64,000 bases of DNA from NCBI GenBank assembly GCA_964036665.1, contig OZ038526.1:7068001-7132000 (forward strand), read 5' to 3'. Origin of the DNA: Gordius sp. MW1 (lineage: Eukaryota > Nematomorpha > Gordioida > Gordea > Gordiidae). Positions 46,791 to 58,064 of the stretch are shown here, one piece after another. Under the pieces are notes generated by a model. The model worked only from the letters and a program-made list of their open reading frames with translations, searched no databases and was not told where the DNA came from. Positions within the stretch are counted from its first letter, which is position 1, and every line of letters begins with the position of its first letter. A program made the translations under genes and the position numbers.

Positions 46791-47393
46791 TATTCAACAG
46801 ACGTTATTAAAAATTCACCACGCTTAAATGACTTGCAGTCAAACAAATACATATTAAGTTGGGGTGCAAGTAGATTTTTAAAGTTAAGAACATAAAGATT
46901 ATATAAATTATAATTTAAATAAATTTATACAAAAATTTTAAGGAATTGTATATGCAAAATAATGACTTATGAATTATGTTATAATTAGAAATCTAACTAG
47001 GCTTAAATGTGATTTTAACGTTAAAACAAGCTAACATACATTTTATATGGGATTAGATATAGGTGGTAATCAAGCAAGAGGGTATTTTTATTCAGTAGAT
47101 ATATAAACTTAATTCCTGTTCTTTTTTAAATACCATACATATTTGGAGTACATTTTTGAGCGATTCGTGTCAACAGTGGCTTAGGCATGGGAATTTCAGG
47201 TTAGTCCCCCCCCCTATACTTAATAATATTAATAGGACTCTTCTATGTGTTATCCTGATAGAAATAATTAATTGCCAAAGTAAATTTTAGATTCAATTTT
47301 AGATAAAAACCTACTAATTTTAGCACTATTTATAAAGAAATTCTGTCCCTAAGGCGTGTTTTAGAAAGAAAAAATTCTGGAATTTCTCTGGAA
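46791..47393. other. Upstream flank of the synthetase gene
   Basis: AT-rich sequence that presumably holds the promoter; no clear TATA or initiator. A C run lies at about 47206. Confidence 0.4.
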
Positions 47394-47630
47394 AACTATC
47401 CGTTCGAATCCCGGCGAGGGCAAATTCTTAATTGCTAGTTCGAATCCCGGACAGGGCAAAATTTTTATTTTTTTCATATTAAATTAATATATTGTTCTTG
47501 TTAATACCATTTATAATATGACTTTTTGGCTGTCCGCTGGCTACTGACCAATGAAAAAAATGACCATTGGCCAAAGTATAAATCGAAATTTTCTTTTCGT
47601 TTTTGAATTGGTATATTAGGTTAACATTGA
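47394..47630 (+). repeat. Helentron-like fragment with two B-box-like motifs
   Basis: CCGTTCGAATCCCGGCGAGG (about 47399) and AGTTCGAATCCCGGACAGG (about 47440) lie on either side of AATTGCTAG, followed by one core unit with CCAATG...CCATTGGCC (47545-47575). It abuts the RTE copy. Confidence 0.65.
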
Positions 47631-47699
47631 TAATTACCTGCCCTCCCGTAGTGGCCAAGATAATGGAGAAGAAAAGGCGATGTTGGAGTTCTTAAAATA

Positions 47700-48232
47700 G
47701 TCAAAAACGAGAAGGGTGAAATTTTATTCAAGCGGAAGGAAGTGATGGAAAGGTGGAAAGGGCATTTTAAGAACCTTATGAATATTGCAAATGACCAGGA
47801 TTTCCTTCCCAAAATTGAGCCAAATATAAGTACGGTCGAACTCTTTCAGGAGTATGAAGTTAGGACACAAATAAGATGCAAAAAGGAAAAGCAAATGGCC
47901 CAGATGGAATACCTATGGAAGCATTGCTCGGATGTCGTGAAGAAGGAGTCACCACCATGACGAACCTTTTTAACAAGATATTGGTAGAAGAGCGAATTCC
48001 TAATCAATGGAGAGCAAGCACGATTATACCCTTATTTAAAGGCAAAGGAAACCCTCAAGACTGTGGCAATTACAGAGGTATCAAGCTAACTTGCCACTCC
48101 TTGAAGCTTATATAAAGGATCTTATTAACAAGGCTGAAAAACGCAGTAGAAATATCGGCTAACTAATTTGGATTTGTGGCCGGCAAATCCACAATCGACA
48201 TTATCTTCGCACTAAGACAAATGATGGATAAG
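47700..48232 (+). pseudogene. RTE reverse transcriptase, 5' half
   Basis: Blocks are ERWKGHFKNLMNIANDQ, KGKANGPDGIPMEALLG, ERIPNQWRASTIIPLFKGKG, NPQDCGNYRGIKLTCHSLKL and GKSTIDIIFALRQMMDK, in three frames. The last residues run straight into the sequence after the hAT (YGEKRKDLHMVFIDLEKA), showing where the element was cut. Non-functional. Confidence 0.8.
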
Positions 48233-49436
48233 TAGAGCTGTTAAAGTTCATCTATGATACGAACTAGTTCAAGTTCATAGTTCAATTTAAAAAAAATCAT
48301 GATTCAAGTTCAAGGTCATATTTTTTTAAAAAGTAACTAGTTGAAGTTCAAGTTCATATAGGAAAAAATGTAACTAGTTCATGTTAATAGCTCAATTTTA
48401 CAAAAATAACTAGTTCAAGTTCAGTTCAAACAGTTCATTTTTTTAAATATGATAAAGTTTAAATCAAATCCAAGGGGTTTTAGAAAATGATTCCTGAATT
48501 AAAATCTATTTTTTTTTTGAATCCTATCCATTTTAAATAAATTTTATAGTTTATAAAATCTAATTTAAGGAAATATTCATATATGACAAAAGCATCAACT
48601 ATACAATGTTTAAAATCTTCATTACAAACAATATACAATTATAATTTATAATAAAAATCATGTGAAAGTAGATGTGAATTGGGCTTTAATAAAATATTGT
48701 TTTCAAAATTATCATTTAATAAACAAGAACGCTTATCTCCAAATATAAGTTTTCCCAAACTAAAAAGCCTTTCAACTGGAGCACTAGATGGGAGACAAGC
48801 GTTATATTTGATAAAATTTGTTTTAGATTTGGAAATTCATCAAATATATCAAATGAGGTATTATTGAGTTTAATATAGTCTTCAATCAATTCTTTATTAG
48901 AATTATCACGTCTTATATCTAAGAAATCTAAACCATTGTGAGTATGCACCTCTATACTCGTTCCTATTATCTACTTCAGAGCAAATACCCGAATCACTAT
49001 TGATATCTATCTTTTCTAATTACAGGCTTTTATAAATCACATTAATTAGCTAAATCTTACTAAGTGCTGACAATAAAACAAGCAAGAATTGTTTTGTGTT
49101 TTTAAAATCAAAAATGCGCGGTTACTATATGTCTGTATGATTACCGCGAAGACAATGCACGTCAAATTGTTGATGCATATACAAACAATAACTCCTCTTA
49201 TAAATATATTTGAAATAATATATTTGTGATGAACTAGTTCAATTATATTGTATAGTTCAAGTTCAAGTTCAGAATTTGAAAAAAATAACAAGTTCAAGTT
49301 CAAGTTCAATCTTAAAAAAAAACTAACTAGTTCAAGTTCACATTTTTTGGAAGGTAACTAGTTCAGTTCTAAGTTCAGAAAAAAGTGAACTAGTTCTATG
49401 AACTAGTTCAAAATGAACTAGTTCTTAACAGCTCTG
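48233..49436 (-). mobile_element. hAT element inserted in the RTE, 8-bp target duplication
   Basis: It begins TAGAGCTGTTAAAG and ends CTTAACAGCTCTG. TGGATAAG at 48225-48232 and 49437-49444 is a perfect 8-bp duplication of RTE sequence. The sub-terminal arrays are AACTAGTTCAAGTTCA units rather than the AGTTCC units of its relative at 27919. The interior holds a hAT C-terminal remnant. Confidence 0.94.
48716..48949 (-). pseudogene. hAT C-terminal dimerisation fragment, frameshifted
   Basis: The minus strand has DEFPNLKQIL in one frame and [18 protein letters not shown] plus FGDKRSCLL in another. These are the same conserved blocks as at 6604-6771, with a frameshift between them. Non-functional. 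Confidence 0.75.
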
Positions 49437-49444
49437 TGGATAAG

Positions 49445-50350
49445 TATGGTGAAAAGAGGAAAGACCTACATATGGTCTTTATCGACTTGGAGAAAGCTTG
49501 ACGACACGATGCTCGCGATTTAATATGGTGGTGTCTAAGAAAACAAAATATTCCTGACGCATATATACGGCTTATTAAAAATATTTATGAAGCCTCAAAC
49601 TCTTGCGTTTGGACGACAGTTGGGAACTCTAAATCTTTTCGGGTTAAAATTGGATTACCTCGATCTGCTTTAAGTCCCTTTCTATTTAATATAATTATAG
49701 ACACGATAACGAGGGATATTCAAAGGCCATTGTCATGGTGTATGCTGTAAGCCGATGATATAGTACTATGCGAGGAAACAAGAGAGAAAGTTTTCGAAGA
49801 AGCCGAAAAGTGGTCAAAGGTCTTAGCTGGATATGGTTAAAAGGTCAACCATCAAGAAACGTTAAATGGCGAAGTATATTCGGTGTAATGTGCAACAAGA
49901 AAATTCCAATATGGTAGAAGAGCAAAGCTTACAAATCCATCGTAAGACCGGTGTTACTTTATGATAGTGAAACATGGGCATTAAACACCACGGAAGGAAA
50001 GCTATTACAAGCCACAGAGATGATAATGATACGGTGGAGCTTGGGATATACTAAGCTCGACCATATGACGAATGACCTGCTCATGACAAAAATGGGTATT
50101 CAACCGATGGCGGACATGATTAACGAAAATCGGCTAAGGTGGTATGGGCATATAAGAAGGGACACGGATGACGTAAATCGAAAAGTACTGGACATGGAGG
50201 TACTGGGGAAGAGAGGAAGATGACGACCCCGAATCACGTGAAAAGGGCAAGTCGATAAAGTAATAAAAACAAAAGAGATTAGTCAAGATAGGACACTCAC
50301 CCTGTCAAGATGGAAGAAATTAATCAAAACAAACCCCACGACTGTGGGAC
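49445..50350 (+). pseudogene. RTE reverse transcriptase, 3' half
   Basis: Blocks are DLHMVFIDLEKA, IWWCLRKQNIPDAYIRLIK, a degraded RT palm with a GCTGTAAGCCGATGATAT region standing for YVDD (stop within), then a good frame 49951-50223 with LLYDSETWALNTTEGKLLQ, EMIMIRWSLGYTKLDHMTND and NRLRWYGHIRRD. Several stops and deletions (near 49850) make it non-functional. Confidence 0.8.
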
Positions 50351-50379
50351 CAAATGACTGATAAAGAAGAAGAATAGAG

Positions 50380-51065
50380 CAGCCGTATATATGGGTCAAG
50401 GATATTTTGTTTTCTTAGGCACCACCATATTAAATCGCGAGGGACCGTGTCAAAAGCTTTCTCCACTTTTCACCATATTTATCCATCATCTGTCTCAGTG
50501 CGAAGATTGGGGATTTGTCGGCCACAAATCAGAATGGGTTAATCGATATTTCCACCTCGTTCTTCAGCCTTGTTACTACGATCCTTTTCATAAGATTCAA
50601 GGAGGGGCAAGTTAGCTTGATACCCCTGTAATTGCCACCGTCCTCAGGGTCTCCTTTGCCTTTAAATAAGGATATAATCGTGCTTGTCTCCATTTATTAG
50701 GAATTCGTTAATCCACCAATATCTTGTTATAAGGAGGTTCGTGATGGTCGTGACTCCTTCTTCACGGCATCAGTGGAATTCTTCCATAGGTATCCCATCT
50801 AGGCCATTAGCTTTTCCTTTTTGCATCTTGTTCACTTGTGTCCTAACTTCATCCTCCTGAAAGAGTTCGACCATACTTATGTTTGGTCCAGTTTCTGGAA
50901 GGGACTCTTGATCATTTGCAATATTCATAAGGTTCTTAAAATACCTTTCCACTATTTTATCACTTCCTTTGGCTTGAATAAGAGTTGACCCCTCTCGTTT
51001 TGGACTATTAAGAATCGACATCGCGACTTCTCAATTATCTTGGCCAATCATAGACTAGATAGACT
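50380..51065 (-). mobile_element. RTE-type LINE fragment in inverse orientation
   Basis: On the minus strand it reproduces the linker and RT start of the neighbouring copy (ERYFKNLMNIANDQESLPE, VNKMQKGKANGLDGIPME) as far as IWWCLRKQNI near 50395. It is truncated at both ends and meets the 3' end of the plus-strand copy, forming a head-to-head inverted arrangement. Confidence 0.8.
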
Positions 51066-51302
51066 GCTTGCAACGCATATACCCTTTTTTCCAACATTTC
51101 AATGATAACACGGTAAAGTAGTGATTATATAGATATTAGTAATTTTTGTAAATTAAATAATCTTTAAAAAATAAATTAAAAAATATTGAATTGAGTAGAT
51201 ATTGTCGTATATGTGGGAGAGGGGGACATTTAGAATTGGCCACTAGATGTGAAATGTAATAACCAGATGGCTAGACAATGACAGGCGATTGACAATGAGA
51301 AT

Positions 51303-51523
51303 CAGGCGCGTAGCCATGATTTTCACGAGGGGGGAATCTGGCAATTTTTTTTACAAGGCATTTTGTCAAAAATTAAATCAAATTAAATTATACAATATAT
51401 ATATATAATGTTTCTAGGTTTTTGTAAGTGTCTTAAAGTCTTTGATATAACTAAACTATAATTTTTAACCCATTTAAGGGGGGGGGGAATTTTCAGTACC
51501 CTCCCCCCTTATTTACGCCACTG
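51303..51523. mobile_element. Short hAT-type MITE, CAGGCGCGTAGCCATG ends
   Basis: CAGGCGCGTAGCCATG...CGAGGGGGG at the left and CCTCCCCCCTTATTTACGCCACTG at the right are inverted. Flanks ATGAGAAT and AAGAAAAT match in 6 of 8 positions. It resembles the ends of the larger element at 29370-30823. Confidence 0.65.
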
Positions 51524-52144
51524 AAGAAAATCTAAGAAAGAACATTAATGTAGAGGGGGTGAGTGAGGGTGACAACTGCTAAGAAGACAGAGAGCAACAG
51601 AGGACATTATTACATAGATTCAATTTATCCATTCATTAAAATTATTTTTGAAAAACTACGACATTTATATTAGAAAAATAACATTATTGAAGTATGTAAG
51701 TATATAAAAAAGATAACATTATTGAAGGTAATTATCCTATGAATATCCCCATTCGGAATAAGATTATTTGGGCAATTAATAAAATTGCAATGATTTGCTT
51801 TACATTCCAAACATAACAGATATTAAAAAAGCATTCTAAAATAAATATCATTTACACAATACATAAAAATTAAAAATGCAAAAAAATGTGATGAAAGCTT
51901 GTTTAATAATATAGCGCCATTTATATTTTGTATCATATTAATTTATTGACGTTCGTAAATTATTGAAGGTAAATTGACTGTTACAGCACAAAATGACATG
52001 GTTAAAATATACCAGTTGTTGTCTTCAAAATGGAGGAAAATTTGACACACAATTTACCATATGGATATGGAACATATGGCATGAGCAGTCTATCTAGTCT
52101 ATGGTAGTAACTAGTAAGTAGTATAGTAGTGCAGTAGCTGCTAC
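51524..52144. other. AT-rich stretch, no gene
   Basis: Nothing recognisable apart from A/T-rich sequence. Confidence 0.4.
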
Positions 52145-52322
52145 CATGGGCGTAGCCAGGTTTTGGATTAGGGGGGGGGGGGGAGGGGGGGGTGAAACGT
52201 TCAAAAGTTTAATTAGGGGGGGGGGGGCAAAAAATAATTTTTTTTAATTTTCAAGGCTTTTTGGCTTAATTTTTTCCCCCCAATTTAGGGGGGGGGCTGC
52301 CCCTCCCTGGCTCTACGCCCTT
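52145..52322. repeat. Short MITE with GGGCGTAGCCAGG ends and G runs
   Basis: CATGGGCGTAGCCAGG at the left, three long G runs, and CCCTCCCTGGCTCTACGCCC at the right. Same family as 37756-37898. A further half-element lies at about 52475-52560 (GGGGCAATAATGATTTGTGG). Confidence 0.7.
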
Positions 52323-52869
52323 GGCTACTACTACATTACTACTATACGACTAATACACATCTTTCACCCTCTCATCAATTAAGCTTCCCTCACCCTTATC
52401 AATTGCTTTGATTAAAAATTTTATTTAAAAAAAATGGAAGACCAAAAAAACTTAATTATAATGTGGAGAATTTGGCAGCCAGCATTGGGAATAGAAGGGG
52501 CAATAATGATTTGTGGGGGGGGGGCAATATAATCCTTTTTTGAAATATTAGCCTTAATTTTTTTTAGCAATTTTTTGGATTTAAACATGTGCCTGGTTAA
52601 TAATAATTTAGAACGGTTAAAAAACATCAAGCATTTAAATTAAAAATATTGCAATTGAAAGCCTCTGCTCAGGGGAAATTATTTGTGAGAAAAACTATAA
52701 AAATAGTTTATATTTATTATTATAAAGCTTGGAGGAAAAACTTTAAGGCATTTTATATTTTTATTTCATTATAGCATGTTGACTTTGGAATATATTTGAA
52801 CATGAAAAAGTAATAGGTAAGCAAATTATGAATTAATAAGATTATTGTATTAATGGGTACATCCTTAGT
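52323..52869. other. Flank with half MITE, no gene
   Basis: AT-rich apart from the half-element near 52475-52560. No coding sequence. Confidence 0.4.
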
Positions 52870-53139
52870 TTTTGAAACAGGAGCTCGCAGGTTCAATTTC
52901 GCCTTTGGCATTTATTTCATAGATTAAAAATATCTCACATCGTCAACACGGCTGTCAGCCTTGATAGCCGGGCGTCACCCCTGATCCAAGTCCTCTATGA
53001 AAGTTCAGAATAGTGAAAGAAATGAAACCGTTAGGGCGTCCTCCGTAAACGACGCACATGGTAGGCGCCCGTATCATGTAAAAAGTCGACGAGGGTTATG
53101 AACTCAAACGGATGTAGTTAAAGAAACTAGTTTGCTAAG

Positions 53140-53700
53140 GACAAGATTGAGAGTGGGCTCGCTAAATGTTGGAACGATGACTGCAAAATACCAAGAAGTT
53201 GCTGACACCCTCAGCAAACGACAGGATGATATATATAAGAAATAAGATGGACAGGCGCAAAAGCAAGAATGATGGGTGAAGGCTATAAAGTTTACTTCAA
53301 TGGTTAAGAAACGAATAAAAATGGCGTGGCCTAGCCTCGCATCTGCAAGAAAGTTTGAGGTACGAAGAAAAAGTGGTCGACTCATGATGTTGAAACTTTG
53401 CATAGAAGGTCAACTTGTTAATGTAATGTCCGGTTAGGCTCTGCAAACAGGATGCACAGATGAAGAAAAGGATGACTTTAGGAACAGTTAGTCGAAACGT
53501 ACGCATACCCAGAGCCGAGATTGTTATAATTGAGTGAATTAAAACGGTCACGTAGGCAAAGCAAGAGAAGGATTTGAACAGTGCCATGGTGAAAATGAAA
53601 GTGATCGAGAAACGATGAATGTGACGAATTATTGAAAATAGCTATGGCATTTGATTCGGTCATCACAAATATCTTCAAGAATATAAATCACCTAATAACA
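53140..53700 (+). pseudogene. RTE endonuclease relic
   Basis: Recognisable stretches are LRVGSLNVGTMTAKYQEVAD (53148-53207), RWTGAKARMMGEGYKVYFNG (near 53250-53305), and a late GHVGKAREGFEQCHG-like stretch near 53550. Stops and frameshifts are frequent. These are the N-terminal and central parts of an apurinic-like endonuclease; no activity is possible. Confidence 0.65.
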
Positions 53701-54139
53701 TACAAAAGTGGGAATCGTTCTTCGCAGACTTCCTCTTAATATCAAGTAACAAATTTATAAATGTATGCGATTGCAAGGCTATACCAGGCGAGGCTATTGC
53801 AGCCCAGCATAGATTTGTTGTGATGCACTGTGTCATCTCCAAGGCGAAAACACAAAAGCTGAAGAGATTAAGTGGGAAAATCAAATGGTTCCGGCTACCA
53901 AATTTGAAAAATGTTTACAAAGATTAAATAATTGAACGGCTGTAGATAGATGATGAGCAAAATGCTAACGATATGTGGAATAACTTAGTTAGCACGGTAC
54001 GATCAGTGGCAAGATGTGTACAAGGAAAAGACTAACCAGGTATACACAAAAATAAGGTGGTGGAACGAAGGCGTGCAACGCCAAGTCAAGCTGTTACAAA
54101 TTATGGTCAGGCAACAGGAATGAGGAAACAAGATTGGCA

Positions 54140-54638
54140 GACGTATGCGTCCTGATGGATCTTCTTTAGTCCCATGGAGCAATGGTCTTCACCTTAAATG
54201 GGAATTCACATGTATTGACCTATTTGCCCCCTCTAACTGCAACAATGATTCTTTAGCTGTTGCAGAGGGGCGGAAAACCAATAAATACAAAGCCCTATTA
54301 TCCTCAAATATTTTTATCCATTGGTTGCTTCGTGTTCAGGCACCTTTGGCAAACAGGCCTTAGCTTTTTTTAAAGAGGTTGGAAGACGTTCTCCCCCGTC
54401 TAAACATTCGGTACCCTTTTTACTAAAACAAAGACTTGGTATTCTTATAGCCAAGTACAACTTTAAATCGTTCGCGGATTCTTGGCCAATTTTGGAAGAT
54501 CCCCTCGATGATGATATATCCGAATAGTGTATTATTTTATTCGGCGCATTTTGCCTTTTATATTTCACGTATTTATATTATATTACTGTCAGCGGATTTT
54601 TAACAAATAAACTTTTTTAAAAAAAAAAAAAAAAAAAA
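54140..54638 (+). mobile_element. Retroposed 3' fragment of a different LINE, with poly-A and 39-bp target duplication
   Basis: The insert carries RPDGSSLVPWSNGLHLKWEF (54148-54207) and, after a frameshift, GTFGKQALAFFKEVGRR to a stop at about 54525. This is the region that follows the RT in some animal LINEs. AATAAA lies near 54607 and an A tract at about 54619-54638. The 39 bases at 54101-54139 are repeated exactly at 54639-54677. The insertion is therefore recent relative to its decayed RTE host. Confidence 0.9.
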
Positions 54639-54679
54639 TTATGGTCAGGCAACAGGAATGAGGAAACAAGATTGGCAAA

Positions 54680-56262
54680 TGTGAAAGCTAAAAATGAGGC
54701 AAAACGTTGGGCTGTTAAGGCTAAAAAAAATGTCTATTGTTAAACAGTGAAAATGGGTTTTTGGACCACTGCGTAAGCAAGAACTATGAATATGATTGAG
54801 TCAAAAGTGACAGAAGAAGAGGTTGACCAGTTGGTTAAAAAGATGACCATGGGTAGAGCGGTGGGACCTGATTATATACCTTTGGAAGGTTTCAAAATGC
54901 TAACGCCCTTCGGTGCACATATACTTGCAAAAGTGCTTAACAAAATAATTGCAAGTGGGATGATGTCTGATGGAGGAAAGGCTATGTTATGCTTATCTAT
55001 AATGAAGGGAGGTACAATAGTGCAAATCGGGGGACAAGGTTAACGAGTCACGTAATGAAGGTGTGGGAAAAGGTTATAGAAGCTAGACACCGAAAAATAA
55101 TTTCTATAGATGAACGACAATTTGGGTTCATGCCTGAAAAGTCGATCTCAGATGCAATACATGGTCTTAGGAGACTTATGCAATTATAAAAGGAAAAACA
55201 AAAGGATCTTCATATGTGTTTCATCGATCTTGAGAAAGCTTTCGATAAAGTTTCAAGGCAGTTGATATGGGATAGCCTGAGTTCCATTGATACACCCGAC
55301 GCTTATATAATGTTAATAAAGAGTATGCATAGTAACGCAAAAACTAAAGTACGGACATCCAGTGGTACATCAAAGGGATTTATTAATTGTCGGTGTGCAT
55401 CAAGGATCGGCACTAAGTCCATTGCTCTTCATAGCAATGATGGATTCGATAACAAGAGGCCTATAACGCGAATCACTTTGGCAATTTAGCGAATGATATA
55501 CTGATGTGCGCTGACTCAAATATGAAATTAGCAGGGCAGTTAAAAGTGTGGAAGGATCGAAATAAAAGCAATGACCTGGGTCAACCGAGATAAAACTGAA
55601 AATGTATAATTGGAGGCGGGAAATGAATAAAAAGAAACACACTTGCAAATTGCTGATTGGTGTTTAAGTAGTAGGAAGGAATTCAACTAGAATACAGTGT
55701 GATGGGGGTGTGAAAAGCGAAATCAGAACAAGAAAAAAACGCAGACTGGCTAAAATATAGGGAGTTGAGTGGTGTACTATGGACAAGCACATAACATTCA
55801 AATAAAAAGGACGATTATATAACATCGTTATTGTATCCACGTTATTGTATGGAGCGGAAACATGGGCAATTACGGCAAAAGAATAGCAAGCTTGTCTACA
55901 ATAGAGATGCGAATGTTAAGGTGGAGCTTGAGAATAAGCAATAAGGATCTTACTATAAGGAATAAAGACATAAGGGATAAAATAAATGTATTCCGATTCA
56001 GAGAAAGTAGGTTGTAAGAAGATTGAGTTGGTATGGCCATTTAGAGAGATGGGAGGAAAGTCACCTGACAAAACCTATCAAGAAGGTGCAAGTTGAAGGT
56101 AAGCTAAAGAGAGGGAGATCTAAGCTGACATGGAAACATAAAATAGATATAAACTTGAGAAGGCACGAGCTAAAGCGAAGCCGGTGTATTAGCAGGACTT
56201 CGTGGAGAAACTACTCGAAAGAGCTGAACATTAAGTGTGACAAACAGCTATAGGAAAAAAAG
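54680..56262 (+). pseudogene. RTE reverse transcriptase and C-terminus, decayed
   Basis: Blocks are VTEEEVDQLVKKMTMGRAVG and PDYIPLEGFKML (54810-54900), TRLTSHVMKVWEKVIEARHR and ERQFGFMPEKSISDAI (55040-55170), MCFIDLEKAFDKVSRQLIWD (55214-55273), and the C-terminal RRLSWYGHLERWEE-like region with GRSKLTWKHKIDINLRRHEL (56020-56170). The catalytic YVDD region near 55500 is degraded. Several frames are needed. Confidence 0.75.
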
Positions 56263-56418
56263 GTATAAGAATGAATTTTAGGAATAAAAAAGTAACATTT
56301 GAAAATTTGATATCTTCGATAATACCATGAATTTATGTCTCAGAAAGGTAAATTGATTTTTTGTCCCAAATTATAAAGTTGTACTCTGACGATTTTATAA
56401 GAGGGGAATTAGAGATTT

Positions 56419-57490
56419 ATTAATTGCTATGCAATTTATGGGCTCACTTTCCATTTTGTTTGTCCGCCTATTCGGCGTCACACCGAACGTGGACGTCACG
56501 CACCGAACGTGGATGTCACGCACCGAGTGTCTTGTTTTGTTTACTTTTAATTTTTGTTAATTTAACCAGTTTTTGGGTTCGAATCCCGGGTTTTTTTTTG
56601 ACTATTATGATTGTTCCTGTTACTACCATTGCTATTATGACTTTTTGGCCGTCCGTTGGGTGCTGACCAATGAAAAAAATGACCATTGGCCAAAATGTGA
56701 ATCCAAGTTTATTTTTCTGTTACTACCATTGCTATTATGACTTTTTGGCCGTCCGTTGGCTGCTGACCAATGGAAAAAAATGACTATTGGCCAAAAGGTG
56801 AATCCAAGTTTATTTTTTCGTTTTTTTTCGCCTATTATGATTGTTCCTGTTACTACCATTGATAATAAGACTTTTTGGTCGTCCGTTGGGTGCTGACCGA
56901 TGGAAAAAATGACCATTGGCCAAAATGTGAATCCAAGTATATTTTTTCGTTTTGTTTTGATTATTATGATTGTTCCTGTTACTACCAATGCTATTATGAC
57001 GTTTTGGCCGGCCGTTGGGTGCTGACCAATGAAAAAAATGATCATTGGCCAAAATGTGAATCGGGATTTTTTTTTTCGTTTTTTTTTGATTATTATGATT
57101 GTTCCTGTTACTACCAATGTTATTATGACTTTTTGGCCGTCCGTTAGCTGCTCACCGATGGAAAAATGACCATTGGCCAAAATGTGATTCCAAGTTTATT
57201 TTTTTCCTTTTTTTCGCTAACACTCATTTATAGACCATCTGTTGGTACTGACCAATTAAAAAAAATGACCATTGGCCAAAATGTGATTCGAAAATTTTGT
57301 TTTCGTTTTTTTTGACTCTTATAAATCTATATCCACTTTTACCGTGTCCTGGCTGCTGACCAATGCAAAAAAATGACCATTGGCCAAAGTGTGAATCGAA
57401 ATTTTTTTTTGCATTATTGTTTTAACTCTTATGTATTTATATCGACTTTTAACGTGTACTGGCTGCTGACCAATGGAAAAAATGCCTTAT
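56419..57490 (+). mobile_element. Helentron-like non-autonomous element, copy 6 (3'-truncated)
   Basis: It starts TTGCTATGCAATTTATGGGC. The tetranucleotide tract is replaced by CACCGAACGTGGA duplications (56480-56530). GGGTTCGAATCCCGGG at about 56576 is a perfect B-box-like core. About eight core units follow to 57480. The conserved segment and hairpin end are absent. Confidence 0.7.
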
Positions 57491-58064
57491 ACCATTTTTG
57501 AATATCTATACTATTTTATTTTTAGATATCTTATTAATAAATCTAATTATTATTACATCTTATTTTTAAAAGTCATATTTTTTAATATCTAACGCATTTT
57601 TATATATTTAAATTTTATTTTCAAAAATTTTTATTATAAGCCACAATAGGAATTATCCCAATTTAATAACATTTTACATTAACCAAAAGTAAGTTATTAA
57701 ATTTTATCATTTTTAGATGTGCGGTCGTAACAGGCAATCCAATTCTCTATTATTATTAAAAAGTTGATTAATTAATTTTATTATTTCTAATTTCCGCCTG
57801 TTGTTATTTTAATTGTATCTATTTTCTAACACTTAAAATTAACCTAATATTTAGGTTTGAAATTGCAGTTGTCATAATTGAAAATTACAACTAGATAATC
57901 AATATATTAGAATTATTATTATATAGCAATTAAAAGGGGAAAGGGGGAAATTATTCCTTCGTCATTTTATATTGATTTTTTTTTCAATGGCGCTATGCCA
58001 AGGTTAAACCCCTACCCCTATCTTCCTCTCTTATCCGCCCACCGCTAGGGGGCGGGAGTGGAGG
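57491..58064. other. AT-rich stretch, no gene
   Basis: No structure recognised apart from a C-rich CCCTACCCCTATC stretch near 58010. Confidence 0.4.

Larger units (their letters stand above)
47643..50379 (+). mobile_element. RTE-type LINE copy 2, 5'-truncated, split by a hAT
   Basis: It carries linker and RT sequence from 47643 to the hAT insertion at 48233, then resumes at 49437 and ends with GATAAAGAAGAAGAATAG near 50378, the same 3' end as the copy at 13741. The endonuclease part is absent. Many stops and frameshifts are present. Confidence 0.85.
52870..56262 (+). mobile_element. Near full-length but heavily decayed RTE-type LINE
   Basis: The 5' region contains CGTCCTCCGTAAACGACGC and GGTAGGCGCCCG, followed by an endonuclease relic (53140-53700), RT relic (54680-55560) and C-terminal block (56020-56250). 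A retroposed LINE 3' fragment sits at 54140-54638. It belongs to the RTE branch but is more diverged than the copies at 13.7 and 47.6 kb. Confidence 0.75.

Noticed and set aside
56635-57180. Long open frame (181 codons) with repeated GQHPTDGQ-like segments
   Set aside because: It is the translation of tandem core units of the Helentron-like element. Similar frames occur in every copy and strand because the units are A/T-rich with few stops; no conserved start or domain.
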